Shown here: one piece after another, positions 59,693 to 64,000 of the stretch
How positions within the stretch are numbered: the first letter of the stretch is position 1
Layout of the letters: each line of letters starts with the position of its first letter
Assembly: GCF_001188955.3 (NCBI RefSeq)
Contig: NZ_JPRF03000024.1
Span: 1-64,000, forward strand
Source of the DNA: Kitasatospora aureofaciens
GTDB lineage: Bacteria > Actinomycetota > Actinomycetes > Streptomycetales > Streptomycetaceae
Direction of reading: 5' to 3'
Length of the DNA stretch: 64,000 bases
Position numbers and translations under genes: made by a program
Notes under the pieces: generated by a model
The model's input: the letters and a program-made list of their open reading frames with translations, nothing else
What the model was told of the DNA's origin: nothing
The model's database searches: none

Positions 59693-60475
59693 GTGGGCAC
59701 GGTCGGGACGACGGGACAGCTTTCGGCGGTGCCGGAACCGAAGTACTGGCACCTGCGCACGGTGCTGCTGCGGGCCATCGACTCGGAGTTCTCCACCGGC
59801 GAGGTCCTGCCGAACGAGCGCGACCTCTCCGCCCGCTTCGGTGTCGCCCGGGCGACGCTGCGGCAGGCCTTGGACCAGCTGGAGCTTGAGGGCCGGTTGG
59901 TCCGTCGCCGGGGGATCGGCACCCTGATCGCCGCCCCGCGGGTCGGCGTCCCGGTCAACCGGCAGGAGGAGGGCTGGCCCGGAGCCGGCCGCAGCCAGGC
60001 CTGGCGCACGGTGGACTGCACCACCGCCCCGGCCTCCGCGCAGCTGGCCAAGGGCCTGGGCATCGCCGAGGGCGCCACCGTGCACACCGTCCGCCGGGTC
60101 CGCCTGGTCGAGGGCCGTGCGATGGCGACCGAGTCGCTGCACGTCCCGGCCTCCGCGCTGCCGCACCTGCCCGGCTTCCGGGCCGAGAGCGACCGGGCCC
60201 GCTCGGTGCTGCGCCAGCTGGAGCGCCTGGAGGTGGACGGTGAGTCCCGCGCCGTCGAGCTCGGTGTCGCCGAGGCCGACGAGGCCGCCCTGCTGGAGCG
60301 CCCCCCGGGCACCCCGGTGCTGGTCATGACCACCCAGTACGCCTCGGCCGGCCGCCTGGTGGCGCTCGCGGTCTCCACCTACCGCGCGGACACCTGCAAG
60401 CTGACCTTCGGCGAGACCGGCCTGGTCGAGGTCACCCCGGTCGCCGCGACCTCCGAGGTCCGCACCGCCTCCTGA
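59693..60475 (+). CDS. GntR/UTRA-family regulator, DasR-like
   Basis: The 260-residue protein has a GntR winged helix (about residues 20-85; LPNERDLSARFGVARATLRQ) and a UTRA sensor domain (about 95-250; VRRVRLVEGRAMATESLHV, VLVMTTQYASAGRLVALAVS). DasR and its relatives bind dre sites and respond to glucosamine-6-phosphate or other phosphosugars. GTG 59693 has GGAGG five bases upstream; GTG 59681 is an alternative. A dre-like site overlaps its promoter, so autoregulation or control by DasR itself is likely. Confidence 0.9.
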   Translation: MGTVGTTGQLSAVPEPKYWHLRTVLLRAIDSEFSTGEVLPNERDLSARFGVARATLRQALDQLELEGRLVRRRGIGTLIAAPRVGVPVNRQEEGWPGAGRSQAWRTVDCTTAPASAQLAKGLGIAEGATVHTVRRVRLVEGRAMATESLHVPASALPHLPGFRAESDRARSVLRQLERLEVDGESRAVELGVAEADEAALLERPPGTPVLVMTTQYASAGRLVALAVSTYRADTCKLTFGETGLVEVTPVAATSEVRTAS

Positions 60476-60496
60476 ACCATTCCGCACCCACCCTCG

Positions 60497-60536
60497 GACA
60501 GCGGCCCGGACGCCAACTGGCGTCCGGGCCGCTGTC
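60497..60536. terminator. bidirectional terminator, 19-base perfect stem
   Basis: GACAGCGGCCCGGACGCCA (60497-60515) pairs fully with its inverted copy (60518-60536) around a two-base loop, between the convergent GntR and ROK genes. Confidence 0.9.
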
Positions 60537-60604
60537 GTTGTCCGGCCTCCGGTCCCCGACCTTCGACCCCCGCGCCCGACCTCCGGGCCTGGGGTGGGTC
60601 CGGC

Positions 60605-61870
60605 TCACACACGGGGCGGGTCCACCGCGAAGAGCTGGTCCTCCACGTGGTCCAGGGCGACGCGCAGGGCGCCCATGGAGACGACCTCCGAGCCGAGCGC
60701 GGCCAGCGCCACCTCCGGCGCCCGCAGGGTGAACTGGGCCAGCCGCTCGCGCAGCGGCTCCAGGACGCCGTCCAGGCCGGCCGCCCAGCCACCGATGACC
60801 ACCAGCTGGGGGTCGATGGCGAGGACCAGGGCGGCGACGCCCTGGACGAGCCTGGTCAGGAAGCGGTCCATGGCGACCTTGGCGACCTCGTCGCCCTCCC
60901 GGGCGAGCCGCAGGACGCGGGCGACGGCGGCCTCGTCGAGGGGGTTGAGCGGCTTGCCGGTGGTGGAGAGCAGCTTCTCCGGGGTGACTTCCTGGCCGAG
61001 CAGGTGCAGGGCGCCGATCTCGCCGGCGGCGCCGCCGTAGCCGCGGTGGAGCTTGCCGTTGATGAGCGATCCGGCGCCGGGGCTGAGGCCGGCCATCACG
61101 AAGACCACGTCGTCGGCGCCGACGGCCGCGCCCTGCCAGTGTTCGGCGATGGCGGCGAGGTTGGCGTCGTTCTCGATCAGGACGGGGCAGCGGAAGGAGC
61201 GCCGCAGTCGGGCGCCGAGGTCGAGGCCGGTCCAGCCGGGCATCGCGGTGCCGAGCCGGATGGTGCCCTCGCGGTCGACGATGCCGGGGGTGCCGATGCC
61301 GACGGCCCACAGGTTGTCCCGGGAGATGCCCGCCTTGCGCAGGACCTCGGCGACGGCGGCGCGGACGGCGGTGAGCCGCTCCTCCGCGTCCAGGGTCTCG
61401 TCGACCGGCTTGAAGTGACTGCCCACCACCTCGCCGGTGAGGTCGGCGAGGATGACCCGGATGTCGTGCACGCCGATCTCGATGCCGAGGATGTGCCCGG
61501 CCTCGGCGCGGAAGCGGAACCAGCGGGCCGGGCGGCCGCGGCGGCCGGTGCCCGGCTGGCCGTCCTCCCGGGGCTGCTCGACCTCGGCGACCAGTCCGGT
61601 CTCGACCAGGCCCTCGATCACGCCCTCGACGGTCGGCCGGGAGAGCCCGGTCTCGCCGACGAGCTGAGTGAGGGTCACGGAGTGGCCGGTCCGCAGCGCC
61701 CGAAGCGTGACCGCCGCGTTGATCCGCCGCAGCAGCGAGGAGTCTCCTCCGGTGAGCCGATCCGCCAATGCGATGCCCTTCGCCGTTCGCGCGACTGCCC
61801 TGGCGCGCGGTGTCGAGTGCGCGGAGCCCACCGAGTGGCCCGCGGGGGTCTGCCCCCGGTACGCCGGCAC
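60605..61870 (-). CDS. ROK-family transcriptional regulator
   Basis: The 421-residue protein has an N-terminal winged helix (about 45-95; LTQLVGETGLSRPTVEGVIE) and a ROK sugar-kinase-like domain (about 120-420): ILGIEIGVHDIRVILADLTG, VGIGTPGIVDREG, VLIENDANLAAIAEHW and GAGSLINGKLHRGYGGAAGE. The zinc CxCGxxGC motif of active ROK kinases is absent, so it is a repressor rather than a kinase. Sugar-responsive control is likely. GTG 61870 start; GTG at about 61831 is an alternative. Confidence 0.88.
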   Translation of the reverse strand: MPAYRGQTPAGHSVGSAHSTPRARAVARTAKGIALADRLTGGDSSLLRRINAAVTLRALRTGHSVTLTQLVGETGLSRPTVEGVIEGLVETGLVAEVEQPREDGQPGTGRRGRPARWFRFRAEAGHILGIEIGVHDIRVILADLTGEVVGSHFKPVDETLDAEERLTAVRAAVAEVLRKAGISRDNLWAVGIGTPGIVDREGTIRLGTAMPGWTGLDLGARLRRSFRCPVLIENDANLAAIAEHWQGAAVGADDVVFVMAGLSPGAGSLINGKLHRGYGGAAGEIGALHLLGQEVTPEKLLSTTGKPLNPLDEAAVARVLRLAREGDEVAKVAMDRFLTRLVQGVAALVLAIDPQLVVIGGWAAGLDGVLEPLRERLAQFTLRAPEVALAALGSEVVSMGALRVALDHVEDQLFAVDPPRV

Positions 61871-62013
61871 GGGCGGCGCGCCGCCGCCCGCCGGACAGGC
61901 CCTGGGGCCGGAGCCTACCGGGGGACGCCCCGGCGCGGCGAGGATTCCCGCAGCTCACCCGGGCTTTGGTATCGAAATGGTACGGATCGGGGTGGCAGTA
62001 CGTGACCCTTGCT

Positions 62014-62289
62014 TCACCGGTCGAGCACGGACGGCCCCCGCCCCGGGCGCCGGCCCCGTACGGACCAGCGGGAGCGCACCGACAGCAGCGAGCCGACGCT
62101 GAGCCAGGAGCACGCGGAGAACGCGCTGAAGACGGAGCCGGCCGAGCCGACGGACAGCACGCTGCCGACCGAGCCGATGGAGAGGACGGACCCGACCGAG
62201 CCGATGGACAGCAGCGAGCCGATGGAACCGATGGAACCGATCGAGCCGAGCGAGGTGCGGGAGCGGATCGAACGCACGGAAGCGGCCAT
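62014..62289 (-). CDS. small protein built of a strict three-residue Ser repeat
   Basis: From residue 5 to about 73 the 91-residue protein has Ser at every third position in roughly 23 successive triplets: VRS IRS RTS LGS IGS IGS IGS LLS, then IGS VGS VLS repeated, then AGS VFS AFS ACS WLS. The first residue of most triplets is aliphatic and the second Gly or Leu. The N- and C-termini are Arg-rich. No known fold name comes to mind; a beta-solenoid or membrane-associated assembly is possible. It is 30 bases after the methyltransferase-like gene on the same strand, so probably one operon. Confidence 0.65.
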   Translation of the reverse strand: MAASVRSIRSRTSLGSIGSIGSIGSLLSIGSVGSVLSIGSVGSVLSVGSAGSVFSAFSACSWLSVGSLLSVRSRWSVRGRRPGRGPSVLDR

Positions 62290-62319
62290 GCGCCCGATCG
62301 TAGCCCGCGGACGGTGCGG

Positions 62320-63873
62320 TCAGTCGACCCGTGCCGCGAACAGTCCCTGCCCCAGCAGCCCCATCGGGTGCCCGTCCGCCGGCAGAGTGAGCACGGTGGG
62401 GCAGCCCGCGGCGGTGAGGGCGGCCCGCCAGTGGTCGGCCGGGTGGGCGGTGAGGCCGCGGTGGTCACCGGTGATCAGCAGGTCGAGCTGTTCGGTGACG
62501 GGTGCGAGCAGCAGCAGCCGGCCGCCGGGGGCGAGCTGGTCGACGAGCGCCGGAACCTCCCCGTCGGGACGGCCGGCGGCGGTGGCGACCACGACGTCGT
62601 AGCGTCCGCCGTCGGGGGCGAGGTGGTGGTCGGCGTTCTGCCGGGGCCGGGCGGCCAAGGCGCGGGCGACGGCGGTCTCGGCGCCGTCGCGGTCGAGTTC
62701 GAGGACCCGCAGCGGCCGCGGCCCGTCGTGGGTCTCGGCGGTGGCGCGCACGAGTGTGCCGAGCGCGGCGCCGAGGTAGCCGCGGGCGGCGGCCCAGCGG
62801 ACCGGGGCGGCGGCGGGGCGGGGCGCCTCCTCGCCGGTGAGCAGCTTGGGCAGGCGCAGTGCGCTGCGCCGGACCCGATCCAGAACGGGGGCGGTGCCGA
62901 GGCCGTCGGCCCAGCTCTCGACGGCGGGCCGCCAGGCCTCCCGGACGTGGGCGGCGGTGATTTCGGGGGCGCCGTGGAAGAGCGGGCCCTGGGCGCCGCC
63001 GTCCTGGCGGGTGATCAGGCCGTGCCGGGCGAGGGCGTCCAGCCAGCGGCCGACCCGGGGGCGCTGGGCGGGGGTGACGAGGGCGGTGGCCAGGAGTTCG
63101 GCCTCCGACCAGCCGCGGGAGGGGTCGGTGAGCACTCCGGCCTGCTGGAGGGTGTGCAGCAGGGCGCTGAGGACGGCCCGGTCGAGGTGGGCGCCGAACC
63201 CGGTGATCTGTTCGGCGGTGACGCCGATGCTGTGCTTCCAGGCGGCGGCGGTGGCGGTCTCGGCGTCGGCGCGCAGCCGCCGGTCGGCGGCCTCGGCCTC
63301 GCTGTGCGGGGCACGGACGTGGGCGAGGACGGCGCCAAGGGCGTCGACGGCGGCGTACACGTCGTCCTGTCGGGGCTCCGGTCCGACGTGCAGGACCAGG
63401 CGCAGCGCGGCGAGGTCGTGCTCGGCCAGGCCGGGCTGGCGGCTGAGCCGCCAGAGCAGGGTGGAGGGCAGGCTGAGGTGGGTGGTGCCGTTGGCGGCGA
63501 TGGCGGTGAGCTGCTGTTCGGGCGCCTGGTCGGGGTCGGCGCAGTGCACGGTGCCGCCGGCCAGCAGGGTGGCCAGGGCGAGTTCCACGGCGAGGTCGGT
63601 GGCCGGGTGCAGCACGGTGTGCCGGATCGGTGGCGGGCCGAGGACGCCGGCCCAGTGGCGGAGCCGCTCCTCGGCGGCGCGGGCGGCGGAGGGCGCCAGT
63701 GCGGCGTGTTCGGCGACGCGATCGGCGAGGGCCCGCGGCAGGCCGCCCGGCGGGGAGACGCCGAGCAGCAGGCCGATGCCGCTGATCGCGCGTCCGTCGG
63801 CGACGACGGCGGGCCGGTCGCCGAGCTCGCGCAGCGCGCTGACCAGCGCAGGGGTCGAGGCCAAGGTGATCAC
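62320..63873 (-). CDS. degenerate adenylation/methyltransferase-like protein
   Basis: The 517-residue protein begins like part of an ANL adenylation domain (TDLAVELALATLLAGGTVHC, near residues 92-111; HLSLPSTLLWRLSRQPG) but has no SGTTGxPKG loop. A winged-helix-like middle (SIGVTAEQITGFGAHLDRAV) and a class I methyltransferase-like end follow (RPLRVLELDRDGAETAVARA, near residue 395, then YDVVVATAAG, LAPGGRLLLLAPV). The SAM motif normally reads LELGxGxG, so glycines are lost. The whole looks like an NRPS/PKS-derived protein that no longer catalyses. First gene before the Ser-repeat gene. Confidence 0.6.
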   Translation of the reverse strand: MITLASTPALVSALRELGDRPAVVADGRAISGIGLLLGVSPPGGLPRALADRVAEHAALAPSAARAAEERLRHWAGVLGPPPIRHTVLHPATDLAVELALATLLAGGTVHCADPDQAPEQQLTAIAANGTTHLSLPSTLLWRLSRQPGLAEHDLAALRLVLHVGPEPRQDDVYAAVDALGAVLAHVRAPHSEAEAADRRLRADAETATAAAWKHSIGVTAEQITGFGAHLDRAVLSALLHTLQQAGVLTDPSRGWSEAELLATALVTPAQRPRVGRWLDALARHGLITRQDGGAQGPLFHGAPEITAAHVREAWRPAVESWADGLGTAPVLDRVRRSALRLPKLLTGEEAPRPAAAPVRWAAARGYLGAALGTLVRATAETHDGPRPLRVLELDRDGAETAVARALAARPRQNADHHLAPDGGRYDVVVATAAGRPDGEVPALVDQLAPGGRLLLLAPVTEQLDLLITGDHRGLTAHPADHWRAALTAAGCPTVLTLPADGHPMGLLGQGLFAARVD

Positions 63874-63948
63874 TCCGGGGTGCGGGGGAGAAGCCGCACT
63901 ACTGAACCATGGGTCCGGGCCCGCAGCGGGCGCCGCCGAGTCAAAATT

Positions 63949-63963
63949 CCGTAATGATTTTCA
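63949..63963. promoter_or_regulatory. Zur-box-like sequence
   Basis: CCGTAATGATTTTCA matches 11 of 15 positions of the Streptomyces Zur consensus TGAAAATGATTTTCA, in the most AT-rich patch of the right edge. It lies 76 bases upstream of the methyltransferase-like gene and could serve that gene or one beyond the window. One arm is poor, so this is tentative. Confidence 0.3.
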
Positions 63964-64000
63964 TATCGGCCAGCCAAGCGGCGACGGGAATCCCGGCACG

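Noticed and set aside
62320..63873. A working NRPS module
   Set aside because: The adenylation loop, SAM motif, condensation and carrier domains are all absent; only diverged outlines remain.

Overview
The window is very GC-rich actinobacterial DNA, best matched by a Streptomyces/Kitasatospora-type chromosome. It has third-position G/C codon bias, many GTG and TTG starts, twin-arginine signal peptides, SARP/AfsR regulators, an SsgA-like protein, a DUF4193 protein and an initiator tRNA-Met. There is no rRNA, CRISPR array, intact transposon or complete secondary-metabolite cluster.

Layout. 0-7.6 kb: an XRE-type regulator running off the left edge, two large AfsR-like regulators (BTAD, NB-ARC, TPR) and an ECF sigma factor. 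8.9-13.1 kb: a translationally coupled FAD amine oxidase and GCS2-type glutamate-cysteine ligase, then a Tat-exported PI-PLC-like phospholipase. 13.2-15.0 kb: two divergent membrane-anchored XRE proteins around a duplicated palindrome. 15.1-18.1 kb: three exported peptidoglycan hydrolases on one strand (amidase, transglycosylase, M15 peptidase). 18.3-20.0 kb: a DeoR regulator beside the wreckage of an amino-sugar locus. 20.2-24.1 kb: a PobA-like hydroxylase, a multicopper oxidase and a membrane protein. 24.5-30.0 kb: a SigB-family sigma/STAS/HATPase operon divergent from SRPBCC, PRC-barrel, SsgA-like, proline-rich and MscS genes, which looks like an osmotic-stress and envelope module. 30-31.8 kb: an ATP-grasp-like protein and a sirtuin. 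32-35 kb: a class A beta-lactamase divergent from a LysR regulator and a beta-lactamase-like protein, the same layout as blaL/blaA/blaB of Streptomyces cacaoi. 35.2-38.7 kb: a deletion junction, a two-component system and an NAD-dependent epimerase. 39.5-41.4 kb: a cytochrome b561/molybdopterin oxidoreductase and its membrane partner. 41.7-47.1 kb: initiator tRNA, DUF4193, signal peptidase I, SnoaL-like and cupin genes with a MarR regulator, and an ECF sigma with a PASTA protein. 47.8-57.7 kb: Lrp regulator, carboxylesterase, SDRs, isochorismatase, a broken chimeric flavoprotein, GH15 enzyme and a CMD-like protein. 57.8-58.5 kb: three gene fragments including a decayed tyrosine integrase. 58.6-64 kb: exonuclease III, a DasR-like GntR regulator with its own dre-like site, a ROK regulator, a small protein made of a strict three-residue repeat, and a degenerate adenylation/methyltransferase-like protein.

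Two themes stand out. First, there are many recent-looking gene wrecks: collapsed nagA/SIS genes, a truncated glycosyltransferase against a beheaded Tat-protein gene, a frameshifted flavoprotein that has captured a membrane-protein tail also present 13.7 kb away, and an integrase with an in-frame stop. Second, the divergent regulator/target pairs have unusually legible operators (XRE, LysR, MarR, Lrp, DasR-type). The most novel-looking gene is the Ser-every-third-residue protein at 62.0-62.3 kb, beside the degenerate adenylation/methyltransferase-like protein. All functional calls are from sequence reading only; no database search was run.
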